Source: an uncultured Lachnospiraceae bacterium
Lineage (GTDB): Bacteria; Bacillota; Clostridia; Lachnospirales; Lachnospiraceae
NCBI GenBank assembly: GCA_934317845.1
Contig: CAKRES010000006.1
Span: 62,001 to 126,000, forward strand
Direction of reading: 5' to 3'
DNA length: 64,000 bases
Translations under genes and position numbers: made by a program
In this document: in pieces, positions 51,403-60,202 of the stretch
Layout: each line of letters opens with the position of its first letter
Numbering within the stretch: position 1 is the first letter of the stretch
Notes under the pieces: generated by a model
What the model saw: the letters and a program-made list of their open reading frames with translations, nothing else
Told to the model about the DNA's origin: nothing
Databases searched by the model: none

Positions 51403-51506
51403 AGTATCCTCCTGTTGTGCTCATTTTCTATTGCAATTGGCAGGCCAATGGTTATATAGCATGCAGCCTGTGTTTGATCTCTGCGTCATATTATAGCATT
51501 TTTCGG

Positions 51507-51536
51507 TTGACGTTAAAAGGGAAATAAGGGTATAAT
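51507..51536 (+). promoter_or_regulatory. sigma-A promoter of the flagellin-like gene
   Basis: TTGACG - 18 bases - TATAAT. It does not resemble the sigma-28 flagellar promoter (TAAA ... GCCGATAA), so the gene is probably not in the late flagellar class. Confidence 0.65.
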
Positions 51537-51597
51537 AAAGGCAGAATTTATGGGAGTAGGAAAAGGCGCACAGAACGCTTTGAAAGGGTGAGATGTT

Positions 51598-52356
51598 ATG
51601 AATATCAGCAATACGTCTTCCAGATCAGAATATGCCAAAAGCCTTGTGACCGGGCAGGTCGATGCGGCGAAGAATGCAGCAGGACTGAGCATTTCTGAGA
51701 AGACCAAAAGTCAGATAGCAGGAACCAATGTCGGTATCAGAAATGCACAGAGCGGACAGGATATGCTGAAAGTTGCAGATGGGGCTTTGACCGGGATCTC
51801 TGATATGTTGACAAGAATGCGGGAGCTTGCACTGCAGGCGTCCAACAGTGCTTTATATACCGGGGAAGACCGGATGCATTTCCAGCAGGAGATCGACCAG
51901 TTAAAGCAGGGTATATCTGACGCAGCGAAGAATACAGAATTTAATACGAAACGATTGCTTGATGGAAGTATGGCAGATGCGAACCTCGCAACCAATCCGG
52001 ATGGTTCCGGAATGAAGATCCAGTTCGAGAATACAGCATTGGAGTCACTTGGAATTGCAGATTTTGATGTGACGAAGGACTTTGATCTGAAGACGATCGA
52101 TCAGGCTCTTGAAAAGGTGGAGACATCCCGCTCCAAACTTGGAGCGCAGTATAATGCACTGGATGCGGTAACTGCCTACGGAAGTAATTCTTCCTTGAAT
52201 CTGACAGAAGCGAATGCCAGACTGGAAGACCTTGACGTGGGACGCTATGTTTCCGACCGGAACAAAGCACAGCTATTAGATCTTTATAAGATGTATGCAC
52301 AGAAGATGGATGTACATAGCCAGGAATCTTTCATGAACAAAATGTTTGGTCAATAA
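51598..52356 (+). CDS. short aberrant flagellin-like protein
   Basis: A 252-residue protein. Residues 20-110 match the N-terminal D1 helices of flagellin (AAGLSISEKTKSQIAG..RNAQSGQDMLKVADGAL, then RMRELALQASN). Residues 165-215 match the C-terminal D1 helix (ALEKVETSRSKLGAQYNALD). The usual first 20 residues of D0 are replaced by a short Ser/Thr-rich start, and the C-terminal D0 helix by an unrelated Lys/Met-rich tail (LLDLYKMYAQKMDVHSQ). Such ends should not polymerise normally. No other flagellar gene is in the window. AAAGGGTGAG precedes the ATG. Confidence 0.8.
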   Translation: MNISNTSSRSEYAKSLVTGQVDAAKNAAGLSISEKTKSQIAGTNVGIRNAQSGQDMLKVADGALTGISDMLTRMRELALQASNSALYTGEDRMHFQQEIDQLKQGISDAAKNTEFNTKRLLDGSMADANLATNPDGSGMKIQFENTALESLGIADFDVTKDFDLKTIDQALEKVETSRSKLGAQYNALDAVTAYGSNSSLNLTEANARLEDLDVGRYVSDRNKAQLLDLYKMYAQKMDVHSQESFMNKMFGQ

Positions 52357-52362
52357 AAAGCT

Positions 52363-52391
52363 AAGGTGAGCAGCAGCTCACCTTTATTTTT
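52363..52391 (+). terminator. rho-independent terminator
   Basis: Perfect nine-base stem AAGGTGAGC / GCTCACCTT, four-base loop, T-rich tail, after the flagellin-like gene. Confidence 0.9.
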
Positions 52392-52418
52392 ACAGTAATA
52401 GAAAGGAACTAGAAAAAC

Positions 52419-53405
52419 ATGAACATTGGAATTATGGGACTTGGACAGATTGCACAGTCGATGGCACTTACGATTGAAAAAATGGAAGGGGTAACATTAG
52501 TGGCGGTAGCTGCCCGTGACATTAATAAGGCAGTGAATTTTTCCAGACGCTTCCATGTAAAGAAAGCCTATGGAAGCTATGAAGATCTGGTGAAAGACGA
52601 GGAAGTAGATCTGGTCTATGTTGCAACACCACATTCCTTTCATTATGAACATGCAAAGCTCTGCCTGACCAATCATAAGCCGGTTCTGGTGGAAAAAGCA
52701 TTTACGGTGAATCAGAAAGAAGCAGAAGAATTGATCGAGCTTGCCATTAAGAACCATACTTTTTTGGCAGAAGCAATGTGGGTGCGTTATATGCCGATGG
52801 CGCAGACATTAAAAAAAGTGCTTGAAGATGAGCTGATCGGAGAGATTACAGCGGTCTCTGCCAATTTAGGCTATGAGCTGACCGGCATAGAGCGTTTGGT
52901 AGAACCGGTGCTGGCAGGTGGAGCATTACTGGATCTTGGTGTTTATACGCTGACCTTTGCGACGATGGTATTAGGCTATGACATCAGTTACCTTTCCAGC
53001 TCTGTCGTGCGACTGGATTCCGGTGTGGATGCACAGGAAAGTCTGGCACTGACTTATTCGAGTGGTGCAATGGCACATTTGTACGCATCTATGCTTGGAC
53101 CAACGGATCGTCGCGGTGTGATCTATGGAACTGATGGTTATATTGAGGTGGATAATATCAACAATTTTGAAGCAATCCGTGTATATGACCCAAAGGGCAA
53201 TTGTATCCGTGAAATTTCCGCACCGGAACAGATCACAGGCTATGAATATGAAATCCGTTCCTGCCAGAAAGCGATCAGTGAAGGAGCAGTGGAACCACCG
53301 GAAATGACGCATGCCATGACACTTCGTATGATGCAGATCATGGATACGATACGAAAACAATGGGGACTGGTTTATCCAGGTGAAGAAGAAGAGGAGCTAT
53401 ACTAA
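52419..53405 (+). CDS. Gfo/Idh/MocA-family oxidoreductase
   Basis: A 328-residue NAD(P)-dependent oxidoreductase. The Rossmann motif is GLGQIAQ at residues 7-13, and the family EKAFTVN motif (catalytic Lys of the E-K-P type) is near residue 93. The C-terminal alpha/beta domain is typical of trans-dihydrodiol or sugar dehydrogenases. Substrate unknown. It stands as a single gene between a terminator and the convergent cysE. Confidence 0.9.
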   Translation: MNIGIMGLGQIAQSMALTIEKMEGVTLVAVAARDINKAVNFSRRFHVKKAYGSYEDLVKDEEVDLVYVATPHSFHYEHAKLCLTNHKPVLVEKAFTVNQKEAEELIELAIKNHTFLAEAMWVRYMPMAQTLKKVLEDELIGEITAVSANLGYELTGIERLVEPVLAGGALLDLGVYTLTFATMVLGYDISYLSSSVVRLDSGVDAQESLALTYSSGAMAHLYASMLGPTDRRGVIYGTDGYIEVDNINNFEAIRVYDPKGNCIREISAPEQITGYEYEIRSCQKAISEGAVEPPEMTHAMTLRMMQIMDTIRKQWGLVYPGEEEEELY

Positions 53406-53415
53406 GCTCCTCTTT
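53389..53415 (+). terminator. hairpin terminator overlapping the oxidoreductase stop
   Basis: Ten-base stem AAGAGGAGCT / AGCTCCTCTT with six-base loop; the T run is weak. Confidence 0.65.
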
Positions 53416-53438
53416 CATTACTGCCGTATTATTTGATT

Positions 53439-54359
53439 TTAAATCTCCCAGTTGTTATCCTTCTTTGGTCCTTTAAAGGTGAGATCCGGATTGTGCACTA
53501 TGACTCTGGTATCTGGTGGTACAGATTCAATGATAAAGGCACTGCCGCCGATGATGGAGCCTGCACCGATAACGGTGTCGCCACCTAAAATGGAAGCATT
53601 GGAATAGATCGTAACATTGTCTTCGATGGTAGGATGACGTTTGACCCCACTTAACTGCTGTCCCATACGGGTAGACAGTGCACCGAGTGTGACACCTTGA
53701 TAGATCTTGACATTGTTGCCGATGATTGTTGTCTCACCGATCACGATACCGGTACCATGATCCATAAAGAAATATTCTCCGATCGTTGCTCCGGCGTTGA
53801 TGTCAATTCCTGTCTGGCTGTGGGCGTGCTCTGTCATGATACGTGGGATAAAAGGAACTTTTGCTTCGTAGAGAGCATGAGCAACGCGATATACAAAAAT
53901 TGCGTAAAGACCAGGATAGGAAAAGATCACCTCTTCTTTGCTCTGTGCGGCAGGATCACCGTCAAAGGCAGCCTGCACATCCTTTAGCAGCATCTGTTGT
54001 ATGATTGGAACCTGTTCAAAAAAATGAAGACAGATCTCGTCGGATTGTTCCTGTAAAGCGGTATTACATTGTAGTTCATTGTTGGTATAAGCCAGTGCGG
54101 CATAAACTTGTTTGTTCAGACGATGCTCCAGTGCAAGAAGTGACTGTCCGACAAAATAGTCCGGGTTTAGTCCGGCTGGGGATTCGTTTCCAAAATATCC
54201 TGGAAAGATCAGCCGGCGCATATCTTCTAAAAATGTGATGATCGAGTCTTTACTGGGAAAGGCAAGACCTGGTTTTGTAAAAAAAATCTCCTCCGCTTCG
54301 TAGTTGGCAGCAATCTGCTCTACGAAAGCAGGAAGTTTTTGATTGAACTCTTTTGACAC
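53439..54359 (-). CDS. cysE: serine O-acetyltransferase
   Basis: A 306-residue EpsC/CysE-type enzyme that makes O-acetylserine for cysteine synthesis. The N-terminal helical part (about 1-180) is followed by left-handed beta-helix hexapeptide repeats (GATIGEYFFMDHGTGIVIGE, then VTIYSNASILGGDTVIGAGS) with the active-site His in MDHGTG. The longer N-terminus matches the EpsC form common in Clostridia. It is far from metY but feeds the same sulfur network. Confidence 0.92.
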   Translation of the reverse strand: MSKEFNQKLPAFVEQIAANYEAEEIFFTKPGLAFPSKDSIITFLEDMRRLIFPGYFGNESPAGLNPDYFVGQSLLALEHRLNKQVYAALAYTNNELQCNTALQEQSDEICLHFFEQVPIIQQMLLKDVQAAFDGDPAAQSKEEVIFSYPGLYAIFVYRVAHALYEAKVPFIPRIMTEHAHSQTGIDINAGATIGEYFFMDHGTGIVIGETTIIGNNVKIYQGVTLGALSTRMGQQLSGVKRHPTIEDNVTIYSNASILGGDTVIGAGSIIGGSAFIIESVPPDTRVIVHNPDLTFKGPKKDNNWEI

Positions 54360-54574
54360 GTTTTTCCCTCCATTTCAAATACTTCTACTATGTTATCGAA
54401 ATCAAATCAGAAAATCAAGTTAAATAGTGTGAAAATACTGATATTTCCTACTTTTTTTTTATGTTCTATTGTGGTAAAATATGAGTAAAATGAAAGAAAG
54501 CTAGGTTGATATTGTTTATGTTGCACAAAAAAGGCAGCTGTAATACGACGTAGTGATAGTAGGAGGATATGCAT

Positions 54575-55864
54575 ATGAGGAAATTAGGATTAAAAGGAAA
54601 GATGATGTTGATCTCATTGCTTCCGTTTTTGGTGGTTGCGGTCGCATCTGTATTATTTATGAATTTCAGCTTTAGGGGATCAGTGGATGCTGCAGTGCTT
54701 TCTAAGGTTCTGATCAGTATGGGGGTTCTGATCGTTGTATTGTTAATTTTAGTAACGATTCTTGTACTGGCGGTTGTCAATAATATGGTACGGTGCGTGA
54801 ACCGGCTTGTGGGAATCCTGATCGCAATGATCAAAGGTGATCTGACACAGACTGTGGAGGACAGGGATCTGAACCGTCAGGATGAACTTGGTATGTTTGC
54901 CAAAGGTGTAGACAAGGTGCGTGAATCATTGGCAAATGTTGTAGGAAAGATCAATCAGACGACAGGTGTGTTAGCGGAAGCAGCACAGAAACTTGATACA
55001 ATGGCAGATCAGACGGGATCAGTTGCAGGTGAGATGGCAGAGGCAATGAATAACATGTCATCTGGAGCACTTACACAGGCTGAAACAACCCAGCAGGTTA
55101 ATAATGAGGTGGATTCGATCGGTGTTAAGATCGAAGAGACCAATGCAGAAGTAGAAAAGCTGAATCAGAATTCTGCACAGATGGGAAAAGCATCTGAAGA
55201 AGGTGTGGAAGTTGTCCGTAATCTGGAAGAAATTTCTAAAAAAGTAAAAAATGAGATTGCTGTTATCCATGAACAGACCAATGTGACCAACGAATCGGCG
55301 CAGAAGATCCGTCAGGCAACGGAGCTAATCGCTTCTATTGCCAGCGAGACGAATTTGTTATCGTTAAATGCTTCCATTGAGGCAGCGAGAGCTGGAGAGT
55401 CCGGTCGAGGATTTGCTGTTGTAGCAGAACAGATTAAAAATTTGTCAGAACAGTCCAATGAGTCTGTTACTTCTATCGATGAGATTATTGGAGATCTCGT
55501 AGAGCAGTCTGAAATGGCTGTGGCAACGATGGAACGTGTCAATGAGATCATTGATCGTCAGAGTCAGGAAGTAGAGCGTACCAAGAATGCATTTGAAGCA
55601 GTCAATGGCGGACTGGTAACCTCCAGCGAGGAGATCAATCGTATCGCAGACAATACTAACACACTGGAGCAGTCAAAGAAGATCGTGGTAGATGCAATGT
55701 CTGGTCTTTCTGAGGCAGCAGATATGAATGCAACAACAAGTAAGGAAACGGCAGCAGGGGCACAGGAACTGACTTCTACGATCAGCGAGATCGCAGATCA
55801 GGCTGCAACATTGCATCATTTGTCAGAAGAATTGACGGAAAATATCAGTATCTTCCGTATTTAG
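54575..55864 (+). CDS. methyl-accepting chemotaxis protein without sensor domain
   Basis: A 429-residue receptor with two membrane helices (about 10-31 and 45-68) that are only some 13 residues apart, so there is no extracellular sensor domain. A HAMP domain (about 66-120) and a full signalling domain follow, with the hairpin tip SETNLLSLNASIEAARAGESGRGFAVVA. It must sense through the membrane, the cytoplasm or a partner. AGGAGG at 54561-54566 sets the start at 54575 rather than 54569. The lipoprotein gene 24 bases downstream could supply an outer partner. Confidence 0.9.
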   Translation: MRKLGLKGKMMLISLLPFLVVAVASVLFMNFSFRGSVDAAVLSKVLISMGVLIVVLLILVTILVLAVVNNMVRCVNRLVGILIAMIKGDLTQTVEDRDLNRQDELGMFAKGVDKVRESLANVVGKINQTTGVLAEAAQKLDTMADQTGSVAGEMAEAMNNMSSGALTQAETTQQVNNEVDSIGVKIEETNAEVEKLNQNSAQMGKASEEGVEVVRNLEEISKKVKNEIAVIHEQTNVTNESAQKIRQATELIASIASETNLLSLNASIEAARAGESGRGFAVVAEQIKNLSEQSNESVTSIDEIIGDLVEQSEMAVATMERVNEIIDRQSQEVERTKNAFEAVNGGLVTSSEEINRIADNTNTLEQSKKIVVDAMSGLSEAADMNATTSKETAAGAQELTSTISEIADQAATLHHLSEELTENISIFRI

Positions 55865-55888
55865 ATCATCGTATAGGGAGTAGATGTT

Positions 55889-56296
55889 GTGAAAAAAATC
55901 GTAAAAAAGAGCGGAATTATAGTATTACTGTTTTTTCTGCTGTGTCCGCTTTCCGGATGCATGAAGAAAGAAGAACAGTTTAATTTCAATAATGTTGCTG
56001 CTGTACGCATTTATCATAATGACGATGCGCACTATGTAGAGGAACTGGACGATCAAAAGGCACAGGAGTTGATGACGCAGCTCGCAGAGATCGTCTGGGT
56101 GGAGAATCAGGATGAAACGGTAAGTCTTCATAATGATGATTGGATTTATCGGATTCAGAGCTATAGTAAAAAAGGCGAAAAGAAGCATAATATATACATC
56201 AATTCCAGGACGCGTATCACGAACAAAAAGGTGTACTGGGATGCAGAAGATGGTAAGGAACTTGATCTGAGTATATATGATGCCTTGTTCCACTAA
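55889..56296 (+). CDS. small putative lipoprotein
   Basis: A 135-residue exported lipoprotein starting at GTG 55889 with AGGGAG upstream. Lys-rich start, hydrophobic core, lipobox LSGC with Cys near residue 25. The mature part of about 110 residues is not recognised; it has beta-rich pattern and many aromatic and acidic residues. It lies between the chemotaxis receptor and another small gene, all closely spaced. Confidence 0.72.
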   Translation: MKKIVKKSGIIVLLFFLLCPLSGCMKKEEQFNFNNVAAVRIYHNDDAHYVEELDDQKAQELMTQLAEIVWVENQDETVSLHNDDWIYRIQSYSKKGEKKHNIYINSRTRITNKKVYWDAEDGKELDLSIYDALFH

Positions 56297-56309
56297 TGCA
56301 GGAGGCAGA

Positions 56310-56657
56310 ATGAGAGTAGATAAAAACATTCGGATCCATCTGGAAAAGATTATGACGATAGATGGATTTTGTGAAATGGACCGTGAGGATTCCAAAGCAG
56401 TATTTTTGTTTATGACAGGAACGCTCCGGCAGGAAATACAGGCGGGACAGCAGGTAGCAATACTGGATACCGAGGCCAATAAGCTGTGTGAAACATATGT
56501 TGCCGGAATTACAGTAGGCTCAGATCAATACAGTAAAGTACATCGTTTTGCTTCAAAAGGAGAGCAGGTACAGATGATCGTGGGTACGAATTACAAACAG
56601 TGCCCGGAGTTGAAAACAAAGGCAAAATATTTGTGCGCGATTATTTATGATGATTAA
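56310..56657 (+). CDS. small protein of unknown function
   Basis: A 115-residue cytosolic protein with four cysteines (one in ...GFCEMD, others near KLCETY, QCPEL and YLCAI). Not recognised; the pattern suggests a small beta-barrel. AGGAGG at 56300-56305 sets the ATG at 56310. It follows the lipoprotein after 13 bases, so the MCP, lipoprotein and this gene are likely one operon, ending at a terminator. Confidence 0.68.
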   Translation: MRVDKNIRIHLEKIMTIDGFCEMDREDSKAVFLFMTGTLRQEIQAGQQVAILDTEANKLCETYVAGITVGSDQYSKVHRFASKGEQVQMIVGTNYKQCPELKTKAKYLCAIIYDD

Positions 56658-56664
56658 AAAACGA

Positions 56665-56696
56665 AGGCTCATGTCGGTGACATGAGCCTTATTTTT
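56665..56696. terminator. bidirectional terminator
   Basis: Perfect 12-base stem AAGGCTCATGTC / GACATGAGCCTT, three-base loop, A and T runs on both flanks, between convergent genes. Confidence 0.93.
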
Positions 56697-57576
56697 ATGC
56701 ATCGTATTTTTTTAAGATCGCTACACCGAGTGGGTAAGGCCCGGTATGGCAGCCGACGGTTGTACCTATTCTGGAAGGAATGGTTTCGCAAGTAATGTGC
56801 AAAGCCTCCTCCAGGGTATGTTTAAACTCTTCCGCTTCTTCAAGCTGAAAACCGGTTCCGACTAAGAACATATAGTCATCACGATTTAAATGCTGTTCCT
56901 CAAAGTATTTTTCTAAAAGTTTGATAACACTTGCTTTTGCTTTTTTACGGCTCCTTGTTGCACCGCCAAGAGAAATCTCTCCGTCCTTCATAACGATCAA
57001 TGGTTGAATTCCCAATTTATCTCCGGCTACCGAAGCAAGTTTTCCAATACGACCGTTTTTGATCAGATATTCCAAAGAACCAACAGTGAAATAAATACGT
57101 CCGGTTGTTTTGATCTCATTTAATTTGGCAATACAATCTTCATAACTGTATCCGGCATCTCTCATTTTTACTGCTTGAACTACGAGGAGTGCCTCAGACA
57201 TTGTATTTAAGGTAGAGTCAATGACTTCAATCCTGGCATCCGGATGATTTTCTAAAATCTCGTCCTTTGCGACAACTGCACTATTATATGAACCACTAAA
57301 CTTGCTTGTGATACAAATACAGATCACAGGCTCTTTATTCTCTACAAAAGGAAGAAACGCATCTATATAATCCTGTGCGGATGGGAGAGAAGATTTTGGA
57401 ATTTCATGGTTTTCTGCCATTCTGCGGTAGAACTCGTCGTGATCAATTCCAACTCCTTCTTTTTCGTAATGTTCACCATCAAATGTTACGTAAAAGGGAA
57501 CGATAGATACCTGGTTTGGTTTTGTATATTCTGCGAGCAGGTCGCATGCTCCATCACTGACAATCTGAAAATTCAT
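56695..57576 (-). CDS. DegV family fatty-acid-binding protein
   Basis: A 293-residue DegV protein: N-terminal (FQIVSDGACDL) and C-terminal lobes that hold one fatty acid. In Firmicutes such proteins (FakB) hand fatty acids to the kinase FakA. Conserved patterns KSSLPSAQDYIDAF, ITSKFSGSYNSA and GCHTGPYPLGV near the end. Single gene, minus strand, divergent from lspA. Confidence 0.93.
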   Translation of the reverse strand: MNFQIVSDGACDLLAEYTKPNQVSIVPFYVTFDGEHYEKEGVGIDHDEFYRRMAENHEIPKSSLPSAQDYIDAFLPFVENKEPVICICITSKFSGSYNSAVVAKDEILENHPDARIEVIDSTLNTMSEALLVVQAVKMRDAGYSYEDCIAKLNEIKTTGRIYFTVGSLEYLIKNGRIGKLASVAGDKLGIQPLIVMKDGEISLGGATRSRKKAKASVIKLLEKYFEEQHLNRDDYMFLVGTGFQLEEAEEFKHTLEEALHITCETIPSRIGTTVGCHTGPYPLGVAILKKYDA

Positions 57577-57821
57577 AATAAAAATCCTTTCTAAAAATCA
57601 ATAAACAGATAATAAAGTAACAATTTCTGTTTCATGTAGTTTTAAATACTATATGAATTATAGCAAAGGGTAGAATAGAATGCAAGGGGGCAAAGCAAAA
57701 ACATAAAAAAATAATGAAAAGCCCCCAAGTTGTGATAGAATAATAGAAGTAACGATCATGACATTTGTTCATGATCTGATATGTTTTATCAAAAAAGTAT
57801 GCAGTAAGGAGGGGATGTGTA

Positions 57822-58277
57822 ATGATGATATTGCTTTTAGCAGTAGGGATATTCTTTTGGGATTACGCATTGAAACGGAAAATGGAACAAACGCTTGCAG
57901 AAGGGGAAGTACGGGATCTGCTACATGGAAAAGCGAAGCTATGTCTTCTATATAATAAAGGTGCTGCGATGGGAGTGTTAAAAGAACAAAGAGGCATCCT
58001 AAATACCATCACAGTTGCAGTTGTAACATTGCTTTTCTTTTTCGTACCGGGATTTCAAAAGAAAAGGGGGACTCTCGCTTCCGTATTTATGGGGTTGATC
58101 CTTGGCGGGGCATTGGGTAATGCATATGACAGACTGCTTCATGGAAAAGTTACAGACTACATCCGATTTCCGAAGCTTCCGGGAAAGCTTTGCCATATTG
58201 TATTTAACCTGGCGGATTTTTGCTTGATGTTCGGTGGGTTAGGAATGATTTTTACTGCAAATGAGACAAAAAAGTAG
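57822..58277 (+). CDS. lspA: signal peptidase II (prolipoprotein signal peptidase)
   Basis: A 151-residue membrane aspartic protease with four helices that removes signal peptides from lipoproteins. Catalytic aspartates are D103 (GNAYDR) and D132 (FNLAD). The second helix region has NKGAAMG, matching the family NxGxAFG motif. It is a divergent member and lies apart from rluD/pyrR, its usual neighbours, so it may be a second copy. AAGGAGGGG precedes the ATG. Confidence 0.87.
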   Translation: MMILLLAVGIFFWDYALKRKMEQTLAEGEVRDLLHGKAKLCLLYNKGAAMGVLKEQRGILNTITVAVVTLLFFFVPGFQKKRGTLASVFMGLILGGALGNAYDRLLHGKVTDYIRFPKLPGKLCHIVFNLADFCLMFGGLGMIFTANETKK

Positions 58278-58315
58278 AATTGTTACGGAAATATTAACAA
58301 AGTGTTTCCGAAAGG

Positions 58316-58344
58316 TTGACAGAAGATATATGTTTTGCTATAAT
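58316..58344 (+). promoter_or_regulatory. sigma-A promoter of the NlpC/P60 gene
   Basis: TTGACA - 17 bases - TATAAT with TG one base before the -10, a near-consensus strong promoter; a long leader of about 80 bases follows. Confidence 0.88.
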
Positions 58345-58430
58345 GCAAGCTGTAGGTATATTATATGCCTCGCAAGCAACAAGTAGAACAAAGAATTTTC
58401 TTAAAGGATGATTTTAGGAGGTACGATAAG

Positions 58431-59672
58431 ATGTTGAACAAGGCAGCTAAGTATGCAATGTATGCGATTGCCGGAACATTGATTGTCGGGGGAACTATAA
58501 TTGGACCAAAAGCAGAGAATGCATATAGCTCTACAGCAGTAGCAGGTATTACATTATCTGTAAACGAATATGTGGAATCGATCGAAGCTGAGACACCAAC
58601 GGTAGCCATTACAAGCTCAGGCGATGCGACACAGGATAGCGGTAAGTATGCCAAATTCGTAACCGCTAATGTGGATGATGCATTGAATGTCCGTAAAACT
58701 AAAAAGAAAGATTCAGAAGTCATCGGACAGATGTATAAGGGAGATAAAGGAACATTGCTCAAGAAAGGTAAGAGTCGTTCCAAGATCAAATCTGGTAAGG
58801 TAGTCGGCTGGGTAAGCAACGACTTCTTATTATTTGGTGATGAGGCAAAGGCATTTGCGGATAAGGTATGTACCAAAACTGCTATTGTAAATACCGAAAC
58901 ATTAAATGTACGTCAAAAGAAGAGTACCGATTCCGAGATCGTAACGCTGATCCCTGAGGGCGGCGAGTATGATGTGACAAAGGAATATAAAGATGGCTGG
59001 CTTAAGATCAGCATTGACGGTGATTTGAAGGGATATGTATCCGCGGATTATGTAGATGTGAAACGGGAATACGGAAAAGCATTGACGATGAAACAGGTAC
59101 AGAAAGCCAACGAAGAGATTTTAGCTGCGGAACAGGCTGCTGCAGCGGCGAATGTTACGATCACAACAGAAACCGTGAAAGAGACTTCTTCTGAGAGTGT
59201 AAGTTCTATCAAACCAACACAGAAGGCAGCTGCGATCAAAAAAGCAGTGAACGATTCAGGAACGAGTTTTACGAATAATTCTTCTGTTTCATCTGCAAGC
59301 ACATCAACCAGTGGATTAGGTTCCCAGATTGCAAGCTATGCATTACAGTTTGTTGGTAACCCATATCGATATGGTGGAACAAGCTTAACAAACGGTGCAG
59401 ATTGTTCTGGATTTACACAGTCAGTTTATGCACACTTTGGATATGGACTTAGCCGTACTGCTGCTTCTCAGTCAGGTAATGGTACGTCTGTAAGCCTGAG
59501 TAATTTACAGCCAGGTGATCTGTTGTTCTATAACAATGGTGGCGGTATTGGACATGTTGCACTTTATATTGGTAATGGTATGGTTGTTCATGCAAGTAAC
59601 CGTAAAGATGGAATCAAGACTAGTGTATATAACTACAGAACACCATGTAAGGCAGTTCGTGTTGTACGGTAA
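58431..59672 (+). CDS. secreted NlpC/P60 peptidoglycan hydrolase with SH3 domains
   Basis: A 413-residue exported cell-wall hydrolase. Signal/anchor (about 5-32), two bacterial SH3 domains (about 73-138 and 145-208), a Ser/Thr-rich linker, and an NlpC/P60 domain (about 300-413) with catalytic C325 (ADCSGF), H375 (GHVALY) and third residue H387. It cleaves stem peptides of peptidoglycan. AGGAGGT at 58416-58422 sets the start at 58431. Strong promoter upstream; terminator downstream. Confidence 0.92.
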   Translation: MLNKAAKYAMYAIAGTLIVGGTIIGPKAENAYSSTAVAGITLSVNEYVESIEAETPTVAITSSGDATQDSGKYAKFVTANVDDALNVRKTKKKDSEVIGQMYKGDKGTLLKKGKSRSKIKSGKVVGWVSNDFLLFGDEAKAFADKVCTKTAIVNTETLNVRQKKSTDSEIVTLIPEGGEYDVTKEYKDGWLKISIDGDLKGYVSADYVDVKREYGKALTMKQVQKANEEILAAEQAAAAANVTITTETVKETSSESVSSIKPTQKAAAIKKAVNDSGTSFTNNSSVSSASTSTSGLGSQIASYALQFVGNPYRYGGTSLTNGADCSGFTQSVYAHFGYGLSRTAASQSGNGTSVSLSNLQPGDLLFYNNGGGIGHVALYIGNGMVVHASNRKDGIKTSVYNYRTPCKAVRVVR

Positions 59673-59682
59673 ATATCTAAAA

Positions 59683-59716
59683 AAGGACCGATGGGATTTT
59701 CCCATCGGTTTTTTTA
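59683..59716 (+). terminator. rho-independent terminator
   Basis: Stem ACCGATGGG / CCCATCGGT with a five-base loop, A run before and long T run after. Confidence 0.93.
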
Positions 59717-60103
59717 TTTTGCGGATGCTTCGATTTGTTTACATAATATGCCGTATTATGTAAAGTGAAATAATGTGTTATTTGGGGCAGAAAATGATAG
59801 TAGACAAGAAAATATATGAATTATTTATACACATTTGAAAAAGCCTGATCTGTCCAATGAAATAAGTTATGAACGGACTTATGAACATTGTGAACCGAAA
59901 AGTCATGTGGATAACCTGGCTTTTTACATCAATTTTACCGAACCGTTGTTTTGTGCGTTTGGTAGAAAATCGAAAAATAGGAAGAAAAACTGCTATCTGC
60001 ACTTGACAAATGAATTGACAGATAATTAAAAAAACAGGGGAGAATTGTAAAAAATATTAGAAAAACAAGTGAGATTTTACTTTTCTTGTGACACTATGTA
60101 TGG
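59717..60103. other. gene-poor intergenic stretch before hpf
   Basis: About 390 bases with no convincing gene. A TTG-started frame of 64 codons (59835-60029) has no ribosome site and no family I recognise. The stretch holds a perfect 27-bp palindrome (59738-59764), two DnaA-box-like 9-mers (TTATACACA at 59825, and TTATCCACA on the minus strand at 59906-59914), and a tandem pair of TTATGAAC. A small RNA is possible but unproven. Confidence 0.5.
59738..59764. promoter_or_regulatory. perfect 11+5+11 inverted repeat (orphan operator?)
   Basis: TTTACATAATA - tgccg - TATTATGTAAA, a perfect dyad of 27 bases, AT-rich, 22 bases after the terminator T run. It is too AT-rich and lacks a U-tract, so it is more like a binding site for a dimeric protein than a terminator. 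No regulator gene is adjacent. Confidence 0.6.
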
Positions 60104-60109
60104 TATAAT
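60101..60109 (+). promoter_or_regulatory. extended -10 promoter of hpf
   Basis: TGGTATAAT, extended -10, about 94 bases before the hpf start; the leader contains the palindrome GAGGCGCCTC. Confidence 0.6.
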
Positions 60110-60202
60110 GAGAACATGTTAAACACAAGTTCAAGGGGTGATATGGAGGCGCCTCAATGGCAGTGGTTTAATGTAATTTTAGACGTAAAGGAGTTGGGCA
60201 TT

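Noticed and set aside
54541..54553. T7-like promoter start (TAATACGAC)
   Set aside because: The match stops after nine bases; no phage genes are present.
58287..58312. c-di-AMP riboswitch before the NlpC/P60 gene
   Set aside because: Such genes often carry one, but only a six-base stem (CGGAAA / TTTCCG) upstream of the promoter is seen and the leader is too short.
59825..59914. Replication origin suggested by two DnaA-like boxes
   Set aside because: Only two boxes, no cluster, no dnaA, dnaN or gyrase genes nearby; chance occurrence is more likely.
59835..60029. 64-codon frame with TTG start
   Set aside because: No Shine-Dalgarno, no recognisable family and AT-rich context. Kept only as part of the intergenic note.
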